From Bacillota bacterium (GTDB lineage Bacteria; Bacillota; GCA-003054495; Carboxydocellales; JAJZSN01), in assembly GCA_021849745.1 (NCBI GenBank), contig JAJZSN010000014.1:1-44866 (forward strand): a stretch of DNA of 44,866 nucleotides, written 5' to 3'. The translations under genes were made by a program, and so were the position numbers. Shown here in pieces: positions 7,596 to 15,736 of this stretch (the first letter of the stretch is position 1; each line of letters begins with the position of its first letter). Under the pieces are notes generated by a model that made no database searches, was not told where the DNA came from, and saw only the letters and a program-made list of their open reading frames with translations.

Positions 7596-8315
7596 TTGAC
7601 CAGACTTGATGGAAGAGCCGTGGATCAACTGCGGCCTGTGAAAATTACACGAAATTATATCATTCATGCCGAAGGCTCGGTATTAATTGAAGTGGGGGCT
7701 ACCAAGGTTATTTGTACCGCTACGGTGGAAGAAAAAGTTCCTCCTTTTCTCAAAGGCCAGGGCCGCGGCTGGGTCACCGCCGAATACAGCATGCTGCCCA
7801 GGGCCACCCAGTCCAGAAACCAACGGGAGGCTACCAAAGGTAAATTGGGCGGGAGAACCCATGAAATTCAACGGCTCATTGGCCGGGCCATGCGCTCTGT
7901 GGTTAATCTCGGAGCCATGGGGGAACGGACGGTACTCCTTGACTGTGACGTCATTCAAGCCGACGGTGGAACCCGTACAGCTTCTATAACCGGGGCTTTT
8001 ATTGCCATGATGGATGCCTTTGGCAAGCTGGTGAAATCCGGACAATTGAGCCAATTGCCCATAACCGATTATCTTGCCGCCACCAGTGTGGGCAAGATTA
8101 ACGGGCAAACTATGCTGGATCTATGTTATGAAGAGGATTCCCGGGCTGAAGTGGACATGAATGTGGTGATGACCAGAAGCGGTAAGTTTGTGGAGGTTCA
8201 GGGTACAGCTGAAGAAGCTCCCTTTAGCCGTGAAGAACTCAACGACATGTTGGTTTTAGCCGAAAAAGGAATTAAAGAACTTATCACCATTCAGGAAAAG
8301 GCTTTGACAAAATGA
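7596..8315 (+). CDS. rph: Ribonuclease PH
   Basis: Phosphorolytic 3'-5' exoribonuclease that trims the 3' ends of tRNA precursors; forms a hexamer in the cytosol. The 239 residues have the family length, starting [19 protein letters not shown], with the phosphate-site region [10 protein letters not shown] and the core [18 protein letters not shown]. The start is TTG 7596, placed by AGGAGG at 7581-7586 nine bases upstream; no ATG competes. It heads a short rph-rdgB-phosphoesterase group common in Firmicutes and overlaps the possible ATG of the next gene in an ATGA. Confidence 0.95.
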   Translation: MTRLDGRAVDQLRPVKITRNYIIHAEGSVLIEVGATKVICTATVEEKVPPFLKGQGRGWVTAEYSMLPRATQSRNQREATKGKLGGRTHEIQRLIGRAMRSVVNLGAMGERTVLLDCDVIQADGGTRTASITGAFIAMMDAFGKLVKSGQLSQLPITDYLAATSVGKINGQTMLDLCYEEDSRAEVDMNVVMTRSGKFVEVQGTAEEAPFSREELNDMLVLAEKGIKELITIQEKALTK

Positions 8316-8329
8316 CTTGGAGGGCAGCT

Positions 8330-8920
8330 GTGAGACTGGTTTTAGCTACTAATAACAAGGGTAAGGTTAAGGAACTCAAGGAAATGCTGGCAGAGTTGCC
8401 GATAGAAATATCCTCATTGGAGGATTATCCTGAGCTGGGGGAAATTGAAGAAAACGGAACCACCTTTGAGGAAAACGCCTTAATCAAGGCCAGGGCCGTG
8501 GCCCAGCATACCGGCTTACCGGCCATGGCTGATGATTCCGGTTTGGAAGTTGATTTCCTAAATGGCGCTCCAGGGGTTTATTCTGCCCGTTTCGCCGGTG
8601 AACCCAAAAGTGATGAAGCCAATAACGCCAAACTCCTACGGGAGTTAGCCGGAGTGCCTGAGGAAAACCGTTCCGCCCGTTTTCGCTGCGTAATCGCCTT
8701 GGTTCACCCCGACGGCAGAGAGTATACAGCCCACGGTACCTGTGAAGGCAGGATTACCTTTGAACCCTCGGGCAGCGGCGGTTTTGGCTATGATCCTTTA
8801 TTCTATGTGGCTGAATTTGACAAAACCTTTGCCCAGCTTGATTCCACGTCAAAAAACACCATCAGCCACCGCGGCCGTGCTTTAAAGGATGCTATTAAAA
8901 TTTTAAAAAATATGTTATAA
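8330..8920 (+). CDS. rdgB: dITP/XTP pyrophosphatase
   Basis: Removes non-canonical purine nucleotides (XTP, dITP, ITP) by hydrolysis to the monophosphate. The 196 residues carry the Ham1/RdgB signature: RLVLATNNKGKVKEL at the N-terminus, EENALIKARA, MADDSGLEVDFLNGAPGVYS and GSGGFGYDPLF. GTG 8330 gives exactly the family N-terminus and has GGAGGG just upstream; an in-frame ATG at 8312, overlapping the rph stop, would add six unrelated residues. The stop codon lies in the first copy of a 17-bp tandem duplication. Confidence 0.93.
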   Translation: MRLVLATNNKGKVKELKEMLAELPIEISSLEDYPELGEIEENGTTFEENALIKARAVAQHTGLPAMADDSGLEVDFLNGAPGVYSARFAGEPKSDEANNAKLLRELAGVPEENRSARFRCVIALVHPDGREYTAHGTCEGRITFEPSGSGGFGYDPLFYVAEFDKTFAQLDSTSKNTISHRGRALKDAIKILKNML

Positions 8921-8938
8921 TAAAAAATATGTTATAAT
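8905..8938. repeat. 17-bp perfect tandem duplication containing TATAAT
   Basis: The unit AAAAAATATGTTATAAT occurs twice without a gap (8905-8921 and 8922-8938). The first copy covers the end of rdgB including its stop codon. Each copy ends in a perfect -10-like hexamer. Confidence 0.95.
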
Positions 8939-8948
8939 AAAAGATAGC

Positions 8949-8979
8949 AAAAGTTCCTGCTAAATGCGGGGACTTTTTT
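8949..8979 (+). terminator. Intrinsic terminator after rdgB
   Basis: AAAAGTTCC pairs with GGGACTTTT (one G-T pair) across a ten-base loop and runs into a T tract, between rdgB and the phosphoesterase gene. Confidence 0.6.
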
Positions 8980-8992
8980 CGGGGTGTTGGTT

Positions 8993-9475
8993 ATGAAAAT
9001 CGGGATTATCAGTGATACCCATCAAAACCTTCAATTAGCCCAAAAAGCCATTGAACACATGGGGCCTGTTGATTTACTCCTCCATGGCGGAGACCATTAC
9101 CGCGATGCTTTAAAACTGGCGGAGGAAACCGGCCTGCCTGTTAAAGCGGTAATCGGTAACTGTGATATGTCCGATGGGCCCACGGAAGAAATTTTGGACC
9201 TGGACGGATTAAGAATTTTATTGACCCACGGCCACAGGTATGGGGTTAAATTTGGATTGGACAAACTTTATTACCGGGTCCGGGAAGTTGAAGCCCAGAT
9301 AGCGGTTTTTGGTCATTCTCATGTTCCTGTAGAAGAATGGGTTGAAGGGATACTTCTTTTTAATCCCGGCAGTGTCGGCAGTCCCCGCGGCCTTGGCGGT
9401 AAATCGACTTACGGTATAATATATATAAATGAAGATAAAGAAATAAAAGCGTATATTCACGAAATGAACGATTAA
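8993..9475 (+). CDS. YfcE/MJ0936-type metallophosphoesterase
   Basis: A 160-residue calcineurin-like phosphoesterase of the YfcE/MJ0936 family. These are small dimetal phosphodiesterases with activity on model substrates and no firmly known physiological substrate. The metal-binding signature is complete: GIISDTHQN, LLHGGDHY, VIGNCD, LLTHGHRYG and FGHSHVPV, followed by NPGSVGSPR. ATG 8993 gives the family start MKIGIISDTH; in-frame GTG 8984 and TTG 8987 are less likely. It is the third gene of the rph-rdgB group, as in many Firmicutes, although a terminator-like hairpin lies before it. Confidence 0.88.
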   Translation: MKIGIISDTHQNLQLAQKAIEHMGPVDLLLHGGDHYRDALKLAEETGLPVKAVIGNCDMSDGPTEEILDLDGLRILLTHGHRYGVKFGLDKLYYRVREVEAQIAVFGHSHVPVEEWVEGILLFNPGSVGSPRGLGGKSTYGIIYINEDKEIKAYIHEMND

Positions 9476-9551
9476 TAATAAAATTAGCACAAAATATACT
9501 CTATGTGGTTGAATAACCAGAAATTGATGTCATAAATCTTAATATCCGGTC

Positions 9552-9580
9552 TTGACGCTAAACAATTTTTACGCTATACT
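9552..9580 (+). promoter_or_regulatory. Sigma-A promoter of the tRNA cluster
   Basis: TTGACG (9552-9557), a 17-base spacer and TATACT (9575-9580) lie 30 bases before the first tRNA. Confidence 0.85.
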
Positions 9581-9609
9581 AGTCATTGTCAGTTTCGCCG
9601 AATACTTAC

Positions 9610-9686
9610 CGGGACATAGCGCAGTTTGGTAGCGCACCTGCCTTGGGAGCAGGGGGTCGCAGGTTCGAATCCTGCTGTCCCGACCA
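9610..9686 (+). tRNA. tRNA-Pro (anticodon TGG)
   Basis: Acceptor CGGGACA pairs with TGTCCCG; the anticodon loop is CTTGGGA; T-arm GGTTCGAATCC; the 3' CCA is encoded. 77 bases. Confidence 0.97.
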
Positions 9687-9690
9687 TTTT

Positions 9691-9714
9691 AGTTCATAGT
9701 TCGTAGTTCGTAGT
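9691..9714. repeat. Heptamer array AGTTCRT inside the tRNA cluster
   Basis: Units AGTTCAT, AGTTCGT, AGTTCGT, AGT lie directly downstream of tRNA-Pro, in the same orientation as at 3862. Confidence 0.8.
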
Positions 9715-9759
9715 CTAGATTATCGGTTAAACAGCTATAAACAATACCCTAATGTCTTT

Positions 9760-9786
9760 GCTGACAGCTGATAGCTGACAGCTGAC
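9760..9786. repeat. Heptamer array GCTGAYA inside the tRNA cluster
   Basis: Units GCTGACA, GCTGATA, GCTGACA, GCTGAC lie between tRNA-Pro and tRNA-Gly. This is the same family as at 3962 and 24436. Confidence 0.8.
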
Positions 9787-9808
9787 CCTCAAGAATACTC
9801 ATAAGCTC

Positions 9809-9882
9809 GCGGGTGTAGCTCAATGGTAGAGTCCTAGCCTTCCAAGCTAGCTGCGTGGGTTCGATTCCCATCACCCGCTCCA
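9809..9882 (+). tRNA. tRNA-Gly (anticodon TCC)
   Basis: Acceptor GCGGGTG pairs with CACCCGC; the anticodon loop is CTTCCAA between CTAGC and GCTAG; the CCA is encoded. 74 bases. Confidence 0.97.
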
Positions 9883-9886
9883 TATT

Positions 9887-9962
9887 GGGCTTGTAGCTCA
9901 GGGGATAGAGCAACCGCCTTCTAAGCGGTTGGTCGCAGGTTCGAATCCTGCCAAGCCCGCCA
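9887..9962 (+). tRNA. tRNA-Arg (anticodon TCT)
   Basis: Acceptor GGGCTTG pairs with CAAGCCC; the anticodon loop is CTTCTAA between ACCGC and GCGGT; the CCA is encoded. 76 bases. Confidence 0.97.
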
Positions 9963-9983
9963 TTGAAAGCTATTTTAATACAT

Positions 9984-10060
9984 GGTGGCTGTAGTCAAGA
10001 GGTCAAGACACAGGATTGTGGCTCCTGCACTCGGGGGTTCGAATCCCCTCAGCCACCCCA
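9984..10060 (+). tRNA. tRNA-His (anticodon GTG)
   Basis: Acceptor GTGGCTG pairs with CAGCCAC. The extra 5' G typical of tRNA-His (9984) pairs with the discriminator C. The anticodon loop is TTGTGGC; the CCA is encoded. Confidence 0.96.
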
Positions 10061-10063
10061 TAT

Positions 10064-10139
10064 TGGGGCGTAGCCAAGCTGGTAAGGCACGGGACTTTGA
10101 CTCCCGCATGCGTTGGTTCGAGTCCAGCCGCCCCAGCCA
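10064..10139 (+). tRNA. tRNA-Gln (anticodon TTG)
   Basis: Acceptor TGGGGCG pairs with CGCCCCA; the anticodon loop is CTTTGAC between CGGGA and TCCCG; the CCA is encoded. Its 3' end is duplicated at 10214-10238. Confidence 0.96.
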
Positions 10140-10213
10140 TTCTTATAAGATAAGCGTCTGGACTATCTCACCAATTGGTTCCCCCCTCCGGGGATTAGGA
10201 AGCTGCGCTTCCG

Positions 10214-10238
10214 TCGAGTCCAGCCGCCCCAGCCATTC
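10214..10238 (+). repeat. Duplicated 3' end of tRNA-Gln (tRNA remnant)
   Basis: 25 bases identical to 10118-10142 (from the T-loop TCGAGTCC through CCA and ATTC), separated from the intact gene by about 70 bases that do not fold as a tRNA. Confidence 0.9.
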
Positions 10239-10254
10239 GTATAATTTTTTAAAT

Positions 10255-10330
10255 GAGCCATTAGCTCAGTCGGTAGAGCACCTGACTTTTAATCAGGGTG
10301 TCGATGGTTCGAGTCCATCATGGCTCACCA
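10255..10330 (+). tRNA. tRNA-Lys (anticodon TTT)
   Basis: Acceptor GAGCCAT pairs with ATGGCTC; the anticodon loop is CTTTTAA between CCTGA and TCAGG; the CCA is encoded. 76 bases. Confidence 0.97.
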
Positions 10331-10339
10331 ACCAAATAT

Positions 10340-10422
<83 letters not shown>

Positions 10423-10436
10423 ATTCACAGCAACAA

Positions 10437-10511
10437 GCGGAAGTGGCTCAGTGGTAGAGCATCGCCTTGCCAAGGCGAGGGTCGCGGGTTCGAATCCCGT
10501 CTTCCGCTCCA
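10437..10511 (+). tRNA. tRNA-Gly (anticodon GCC)
   Basis: Acceptor GCGGAAG pairs with CTTCCGC; the anticodon loop is TTGCCAA between TCGCC and GGCGA; the CCA is encoded. 75 bases. Second glycine tRNA of the cluster. Confidence 0.97.
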
Positions 10512-10525
10512 TTTTCTACAAACAA

Positions 10526-10550
10526 AAGGTTGGCATATGCCAACTTTTTT
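10526..10550 (+). terminator. Intrinsic terminator of the tRNA cluster
   Basis: The palindrome GTTGGCATATGCCAAC (10529-10544) is followed by six T residues, 14 bases after the last tRNA. Confidence 0.85.
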
Positions 10551-10579
10551 ACATTTTAACACCTCTTAAGGGATGCCCC

Positions 10580-10608
10580 TTGTTTTCTTCCTCCTATGGA
10601 GGTATAAT
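10580..10608 (+). promoter_or_regulatory. Candidate sigma-A promoter for tig
   Basis: TTGTTT (10580-10585), a 17-base spacer and a perfect TATAAT (10603-10608). It would give a leader of about 140 bases before tig. I see no other clear element in 10551-10756. Confidence 0.6.
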
Positions 10609-10756
10609 AACATTTACAGCTAAAAAACCTTTGCAGGAAAAGACATAATATTGTAGAATATATATGTTATCTTTTTTGCATAATCTGGTTAAACTCATAA
10701 GGTACATTTATATCTTATGTGTACATATAATTTATTAAGTTTCAAGGGGGAGCAAG

Positions 10757-12040
10757 ATGAAGTCAACTGCAGAAAAAATTGAGAACAGCAAAGTGGTATT
10801 GGAAATAGAAGTGGATCAGGAAACTTTTAGACAAGCTACTGATAAAGCTTTTCGGAAGGTAGCCGGTAAGGTTAGCATTCCGGGTTTTCGTAAAGGTAAA
10901 GTACCTAGAGCCATTTTCGAACGCCATTATGGCAAAGAAGCCCTTTATGAAGAGGCCTTGGATATTGTAACCCCTGAAGCCTATTTTCAGGCTATCAAGG
11001 ATAATAACATTGAGCCTGTGGCTAAACCAACATTGGAAGTTGTCCAACTGGAAGAGGATAAACCCGTCATTTTAAAGGCCACCGTGGTGGTGAAACCGGA
11101 AGTTGAATTGGGTGAATATACCGGCTTGAAAGTTGAGAAAGAAGTGGCTGAAATAACCGATGAGGATGTTGCGGCCGAACTGAAAAGACTTCAGGATCGC
11201 CACGCCAAATTGAACACCATTGAAGAAGGCAAGGTTGAAAAAGGGGATAATGCCACCATAGACTTTGAAGGTTTTATTGATGATGTAGCATTTCCCGGCG
11301 GCAAAGGGGAGAACTACTCCCTGGAGATTGGCTCCGGTTCCTTTATTCCGGGCTTTGAAGACCAGTTGGTTGGGGTAGCCATCGGCGATGAAGTTGATGT
11401 TAATGTTTCTTTTCCGGAGGATTATCATGCCACTGAACTGGCCGGTAAGCCTGCGGTGTTCAAGGTTAGGGTACATAGTGTAAAACGTAAAGAATTAGTT
11501 CCTTTAGATGATGAATTCGCCAAAGATGTCAGTGAATTCGAAACCCTTGAGGAATTAAAAAAGGACGTTTTGAATAGACTAAAAGAGACGGCTGAACAGG
11601 AAGCCCAACTCAAAGTTCGCAAACAGGTTATTGACCAAGCCGTTGCCAATGCCAAGGTTGAAGTTCCCCAGGAAATGGTGGAAAACCGGGTGGAAGAAAT
11701 GGTTGCCAATATGGGTCAGCGTATGCGGATGCAGGGTCTATCTTTAGAACAATACTTCCAGTTCACCGGTACCACCCTGGAAGATACCAAGGAGAAGATG
11801 TTGCCTGAAGCCGAAGCTTCCGTTAAGGTTGATTTGGTGCTGGAGGCTATTGCCAAGGCAGAAAATATCGAGGCTTCCGAAGAAGACCTGGAAGAAGAAT
11901 TTAATAAAATGGCCAAGCAATACAACCAGGAAGCGTCAGTAATCAGAAATGTCATGGAAGGCCAGGGGAACCTCGACATGATTAAGCAAGGTATTGCTTT
12001 AGAGAAAGCTATTGACTTCTTGATGGAAAAAGCAAAATAG
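10757..12040 (+). CDS. tig: Trigger factor
   Basis: Ribosome-bound chaperone and peptidyl-prolyl isomerase that meets nascent chains at the exit tunnel. The 427 residues match the family length. The N-terminal ribosome-binding domain has the signature IPGFRKGKVPRAIFE near residues 41-55. The FKBP-like domain covers about 160-245 (GDNATIDFEGFIDDVAFPGG and FIPGFEDQLVG). The rest is the helical C-terminal arm. ATG 10757 follows AGGGGGAG. It has its own promoter and a terminator behind it, and heads the tig-clpP-clpX series of protein-quality genes. Confidence 0.97.
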   Translation: MKSTAEKIENSKVVLEIEVDQETFRQATDKAFRKVAGKVSIPGFRKGKVPRAIFERHYGKEALYEEALDIVTPEAYFQAIKDNNIEPVAKPTLEVVQLEEDKPVILKATVVVKPEVELGEYTGLKVEKEVAEITDEDVAAELKRLQDRHAKLNTIEEGKVEKGDNATIDFEGFIDDVAFPGGKGENYSLEIGSGSFIPGFEDQLVGVAIGDEVDVNVSFPEDYHATELAGKPAVFKVRVHSVKRKELVPLDDEFAKDVSEFETLEELKKDVLNRLKETAEQEAQLKVRKQVIDQAVANAKVEVPQEMVENRVEEMVANMGQRMRMQGLSLEQYFQFTGTTLEDTKEKMLPEAEASVKVDLVLEAIAKAENIEASEEDLEEEFNKMAKQYNQEASVIRNVMEGQGNLDMIKQGIALEKAIDFLMEKAK

Positions 12041-12058
12041 TATAGCTTACGAATTTTA

Positions 12059-12083
12059 GGCGGTTTATTAAACCGCCTTATTT
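12059..12083 (+). terminator. Terminator after tig
   Basis: GGCGGTTTA and TAAACCGCC form a hairpin (12059-12077) followed by a short T-rich tail. Confidence 0.65.
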
Positions 12084-12110
12084 GCCAATTGTACAGCGCC
12101 GTAGTATAAT
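12082..12110 (+). promoter_or_regulatory. Sigma-A promoter of clpP
   Basis: TTGCCA (12082-12087), a 17-base spacer and TATAAT (12105-12110), 48 bases before the clpP start. No obvious CtsR operator (direct GGTCAAA repeats) is seen. Confidence 0.8.
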
Positions 12111-12157
12111 CTTAGAAAAGGGTTTGCGATTAACTAATTTAAAGAGGTGGAAGATTC

Positions 12158-12748
12158 ATGAGTTACCTAATCCCAATGGTAGTTGAACAAACTAATAGGG
12201 GCGAAAGATCCTACGATATTTACTCCCGTCTGTTAAAAGACCGGATTATCTTTCTTGGTGGGGCCATCGACGATAATGTAGCTAACTCTATTATCGCTCA
12301 GATGTTGTTCTTGGATGCTGAAGATCCTGATAAGGATATTCATCTATATATTAATTCTCCCGGTGGCGTGGTGACCGCCGGTATGGCCATCTATGATACC
12401 ATGCAGCATATCAAGTCCGATGTATCTACAATCTGCTTGGGTCAGGCCGCCAGCATGGGTTCCTTCCTGCTGGCAGCGGGAACTAAGGGTAAGCGGTTTG
12501 CTCTTCCTTACTCCCGGATTATGATTCACCAACCTTTAGGGGGTGTACAAGGGCAAGCAACTGAAATTGAAATTCATGCTAAGGAAATCCTGCGCATGAA
12601 GGATGTCCTGAATAAGCTGTTAGCGCAGCATACCGGACAGCCCCTGAAGACCATTGAAAGAGATACCGATCGTGATTTCTTTATGTCTTCTGAGGATGCC
12701 AAAGAATATGGTTTAATCGACCAGGTAATGACGCCCATTAAGAAGTAA
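12158..12748 (+). CDS. clpP: ATP-dependent Clp protease proteolytic subunit
   Basis: Serine protease subunit that assembles into a 14-mer barrel and degrades proteins fed by ClpX or another Clp ATPase. The 196 residues match the family length. The catalytic triad is visible: Ser99 in GQAASMGS, His124 in MIHQPLGG and Asp in the RDTDRDFFM segment near 170. The start ATG is preceded by AGAGGTGG. ClpX follows by 17 bases, so the protease and its unfoldase are co-transcribed. Confidence 0.98.
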   Translation: MSYLIPMVVEQTNRGERSYDIYSRLLKDRIIFLGGAIDDNVANSIIAQMLFLDAEDPDKDIHLYINSPGGVVTAGMAIYDTMQHIKSDVSTICLGQAASMGSFLLAAGTKGKRFALPYSRIMIHQPLGGVQGQATEIEIHAKEILRMKDVLNKLLAQHTGQPLKTIERDTDRDFFMSSEDAKEYGLIDQVMTPIKK

Positions 12749-12765
12749 CCCGAGAGGTGATATTT

Positions 12766-14025
12766 ATGTATAAGTTCAGCGACGACAAAGGGCAGCTGAA
12801 ATGCTCCTTTTGCGGCAAGCTCCAGGATCAGGTCAAGAAACTGGTAGCCGGCCCGGGAGTTTATATCTGTGATGAGTGCATTGAGTTATGTAATGAGATT
12901 ATCGAAGAGGAACTGAGCGAAGACCTCAATGTTGAGCTGGGGGATATCCCTAAGCCCAAAGAAATCAAAGAAATCCTTGACCAGTATGTTATCGGTCAGG
13001 ATTCTGCTAAGAAATCCTTATCTGTGGCTGTTTATAACCACTATAAGCGGATTAATCTGGGTAACAAAATTGATGATGTGGAACTCCAAAAGAGTAACAT
13101 TGTCATGCTGGGACCAACCGGCAGCGGTAAAACCCTGTTGGCCCAAACCTTGGCCCGGCTGTTAAATGTACCTTTTGCCATTGCCGATGCTACTTCCCTT
13201 ACCGAGGCCGGTTATGTGGGTGAGGACGTGGAGAATATCCTCCTCAAACTCATTCAGGCCGCCGATTACGATGTGGAAAAGGCTGAGAAAGGCATCGTCT
13301 ATATTGACGAAATTGATAAAATTGCCCGTAAGTCGGAAAACCCCTCTATTACCAGGGATGTTTCCGGTGAAGGTGTGCAGCAGGCTTTACTAAAAATTCT
13401 TGAAGGTACCGTAGCCAGTGTTCCCCCTCAGGGTGGACGTAAGCACCCCCACCAGGAATTTATCCAATTGGATACCACCAACATCCTGTTTATCTGCGGA
13501 GGTGCTTTTGACGGGGTTGATAAGATTATTCAAAACCGGACTGATAAAAAGATTCTTGGCTTTGGGGCCGAAATTAAGTCCAAGAAAGAAAAAAATGTGG
13601 GTGCGGTGCTCAAAAATATCTTACCGGAAGACCTGCTCAAGTTTGGTTTGATTCCTGAATTTGTGGGCCGTTTGCCTATTATCGTGACTCTGGAGGCCCT
13701 TGATCAGGAGGCCCTGGTACGAATCCTCACCGAGCCCAAAAACGCTTTGGTGAAACAGTACCAGAAGCTTTTCGAACTGGACGGGGTAGACCTAGAATTT
13801 CAGGAAGGCGCTCTCAAGGCTATCGCCACTGAAGCCATGAAGCGTAATACCGGAGCCCGGGGCCTGCGGGCCATCATCGAGGACATCATGCTTGAAGTTA
13901 TGTATGATGTACCTTCCAAGGATAACATTTCAAAGGTGGTTATCACTGAAGAGGTTATCCAGAAGAAGGAACAACCATTGGTTGTTACTACCGACAAGAA
14001 GAAAAAGAAGGAAGAAAGCGCTTAA
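12766..14025 (+). CDS. clpX: ATP-dependent Clp protease ATP-binding subunit ClpX
   Basis: AAA+ unfoldase that recognises substrates and threads them into ClpP. The 419 residues start with the zinc-binding domain (C13, C16, C35, C38), followed by Walker A GPTGSGKT, Walker [11 protein letters not shown], a pore-loop GYVGEDVE motif and the sensor region [13 protein letters not shown] 12766 with GAGAGG eight bases upstream is chosen over in-frame GTG 12757, which overlaps that site. The C-terminus ends in a lysine-rich tail. A heptamer array starts three bases after the stop codon. Confidence 0.98.
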   Translation: MYKFSDDKGQLKCSFCGKLQDQVKKLVAGPGVYICDECIELCNEIIEEELSEDLNVELGDIPKPKEIKEILDQYVIGQDSAKKSLSVAVYNHYKRINLGNKIDDVELQKSNIVMLGPTGSGKTLLAQTLARLLNVPFAIADATSLTEAGYVGEDVENILLKLIQAADYDVEKAEKGIVYIDEIDKIARKSENPSITRDVSGEGVQQALLKILEGTVASVPPQGGRKHPHQEFIQLDTTNILFICGGAFDGVDKIIQNRTDKKILGFGAEIKSKKEKNVGAVLKNILPEDLLKFGLIPEFVGRLPIIVTLEALDQEALVRILTEPKNALVKQYQKLFELDGVDLEFQEGALKAIATEAMKRNTGARGLRAIIEDIMLEVMYDVPSKDNISKVVITEEVIQKKEQPLVVTTDKKKKKEESA

Positions 14026-14028
14026 AGA

Positions 14029-14060
14029 CAGTCGTCAGTCGTCAGTCTTCAGTCGTCAGC
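14029..14060. repeat. Heptamer array, CAGTCGT type
   Basis: Units CAGTCGT, CAGTCGT, CAGTCTT, CAGTCGT, CAGC directly follow the clpX stop codon. Confidence 0.85.
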
Positions 14061-14070
14061 TAAAACAATT

Positions 14071-14095
14071 AACCGCAGGATTATCCTGCGGTTTT
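14071..14095 (+). terminator. Intrinsic terminator after clpX
   Basis: AACCGCAGGA, loop TTA, TCCTGCGGTT and a T run. Confidence 0.9.
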
Positions 14096-14259
14096 TCCAT
14101 TATGCTATAAGTAACGCTGGGTTATAGCCTCACCCGAAGTAGACCGAAATTGCCGGGGCGGGCGAATTTAGAGGAAAAATGTACCTGTGATTTTGGCTTA
14201 GATAAGTATAGTCAGGGAAAGTGGGGAGTGCTATACTTTTCTTAAAAGGGGGAATTTTT

Positions 14260-14607
14260 ATGGCAGGGAACTGGGATATCAGGAGGATTTACCTTTATCT
14301 GGTCAGTTTCGCTACCTTGATGATGCTTATCATCGGGACAGTCCAGGTTATTGATGCGGGAGTGGAGTTTGTGTACCCTGATCCTAACATAGGGGTTACT
14401 CCTTATTATGAAAAAGAGTTGGCCCTAAAAGATTCTACTTTGACCAAGGAAGAGATTCAGAAAATCCGAGTTGAAGAAAAGGAAAGAGCCGTCAAGTCCC
14501 AAAAGTATTGGCAGGTTAAACGGCTGATTACCAGTTTTTCGTTGATTATTGTTGCCTTGCCAGTCTATCTGTATCACTGGCGGAAGATTCAAAGAGCAGA
14601 ACAATAG
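14260..14607 (+). CDS. Small two-helix membrane protein, unknown function
   Basis: A 115-residue protein with a hydrophobic helix near residues 11-30 (IYLYLVSFATLMMLIIGTVQ), a charged outer or cytosolic loop rich in Lys and Glu, and a second helix near 88-106 (LITSFSLIIVALPVYLYHW). I do not recognise a specific family; the first helix recalls some DUF5671-like membrane proteins. ATG 14260 has AAAGGGGG upstream and a terminator follows, so it is a single-gene unit between clpX and the dehydrogenase. The 160 bases before it hold no clear promoter. Confidence 0.7.
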   Translation: MAGNWDIRRIYLYLVSFATLMMLIIGTVQVIDAGVEFVYPDPNIGVTPYYEKELALKDSTLTKEEIQKIRVEEKERAVKSQKYWQVKRLITSFSLIIVALPVYLYHWRKIQRAEQ

Positions 14608-14645
14608 TTTCGGGTATTACTTTGGTATACCTGACATAGAATAGT

Positions 14646-14680
14646 CTATCCTTGGAAAACACTAAGGATAGGCTTTTTTT
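14646..14680 (+). terminator. Intrinsic terminator
   Basis: CTATCCTT pairs with AAGGATAG across a ten-base loop and is followed by a run of seven T, after the small membrane protein gene. Confidence 0.85.
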
Positions 14681-14701
14681 AATTACAGGAGGCGGTTAGT
14701 G

Positions 14702-15736
14702 GTGAAGATGGTTTTTTTCGAAACGAGGCAGGATGAAAAAAATTTTTTTAAGCGACGCTTGAAGCAATACCAGGTTTCCTTTTTTCACAATATCCTTGAC
14801 TTAAAAGAGCTAGAATGTGTCGATGATGTTGAAATTTTATCTGTCTTTGTTCACTCCAATATCACTGCTTCAGTTATTGAAAGTTTACCTAACCTTAAGT
14901 TAATTGCCACCCGTTCTACAGGTTTTAATCATATTGACCTGGAGGCCTGTCGGAAGAGAAGGATAACGGTAGCAAATGTGCCTGTTTATGGGGAGAACAC
15001 CGTGGCTGAGCATACCTTTGCCTTAATCCTGGCTTTAAGTCGTAATGTTTACAAAGCCTATGTCCGAACCATTCGTAATAATTTTTCCATGGAGGGTTTG
15101 CAGGGGTTTGATCTAAAGGATAAAACCATTGGGGTCATCGGGGCCGGGCATATCGGCCTTCATGTAATCCGCATGGCTAAAGGCTTTGGTATGCATGCCC
15201 TGGCCTATGATGTAAGGAAAAATCCTTTTCTGGCCGAAGTTTTGCGGTTTAAATATGTAAGTCTGGAGGAGTTGCTGGCCCAGTCCGATGTGATCAGTCT
15301 CCATGCTCCTTATAACAAGCATACTCATCATCTGATTAATAGAGAAAATATCCGGCTGATTAAAAAGGGAGCCCTCCTGGTTAATACTGCCCGGGGGGAA
15401 TTGATTGACACCGACGCCTTGGTAAAGGCTCTGGATGAGGGGATTTTAAGCGGTGCGGGTTTGGATGTCCTGGAGGGGGAGGATCTCTTTTTGGAAGATC
15501 AGGCCTTGCTATCCCCAGGAGTGACCCGGGAGATTCTGGAGAATGTGGTTATGAATAATATTTTGCTGCGTCGTGAAGATGTTGTGATAACTCCCCATAT
15601 CGGGTTTAACAGCCGGGAGGCGGCCCAAAGAATAATGGAAACCACCTTGGGCAACATTCAGGCTTTTCTAGCCGGGACCCCGGAGAATGTGGTTAGTATA
15701 GTAGCCAGTCGCCAGTCGTCAGTCGTCAGCACTTAA
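14702..15736 (+). CDS. D-isomer-specific 2-hydroxyacid dehydrogenase (D-lactate dehydrogenase-like)
   Basis: NAD-dependent cytosolic dehydrogenase, 344 residues. The Rossmann motif is GVIGAGHIG. The catalytic Arg is in NTARGELID, the Glu in LDVLEGED and the His in TPHIGFNSREA. Closest by feel are D-lactate dehydrogenases of the LdhA type, but the substrate cannot be fixed from sequence. AGGAGG at 14687-14692 lies nine bases before GTG 14702 (MKMVFFET); GTG 14699 is an alternative. The last ten residues (ASRQSSVVST) are encoded by a CAGTCGT heptamer array that also supplies the region of the stop codon, so the C-terminus seems to have been altered by the repeat. It overlaps the convergent gene at 15719-15985 by 18 bases. 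Confidence 0.85.
   Translation: MKMVFFETRQDEKNFFKRRLKQYQVSFFHNILDLKELECVDDVEILSVFVHSNITASVIESLPNLKLIATRSTGFNHIDLEACRKRRITVANVPVYGENTVAEHTFALILALSRNVYKAYVRTIRNNFSMEGLQGFDLKDKTIGVIGAGHIGLHVIRMAKGFGMHALAYDVRKNPFLAEVLRFKYVSLEELLAQSDVISLHAPYNKHTHHLINRENIRLIKKGALLVNTARGELIDTDALVKALDEGILSGAGLDVLEGEDLFLEDQALLSPGVTREILENVVMNNILLRREDVVITPHIGFNSREAAQRIMETTLGNIQAFLAGTPENVVSIVASRQSSVVST
15706..15730. repeat. Heptamer array CAGTCGT in two convergent gene ends
   Basis: Units CAGTCGC, CAGTCGT, CAGTCGT, CAGC encode the C-terminus of the + strand dehydrogenase and the last codons and stop of the - strand gene. Confidence 0.85.

Noticed and set aside
10118..10238. A present-day prophage or genomic island at tRNA-Gln
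   Set aside because: No integrase or phage gene is within the window; only a short 3'-end repeat remains.
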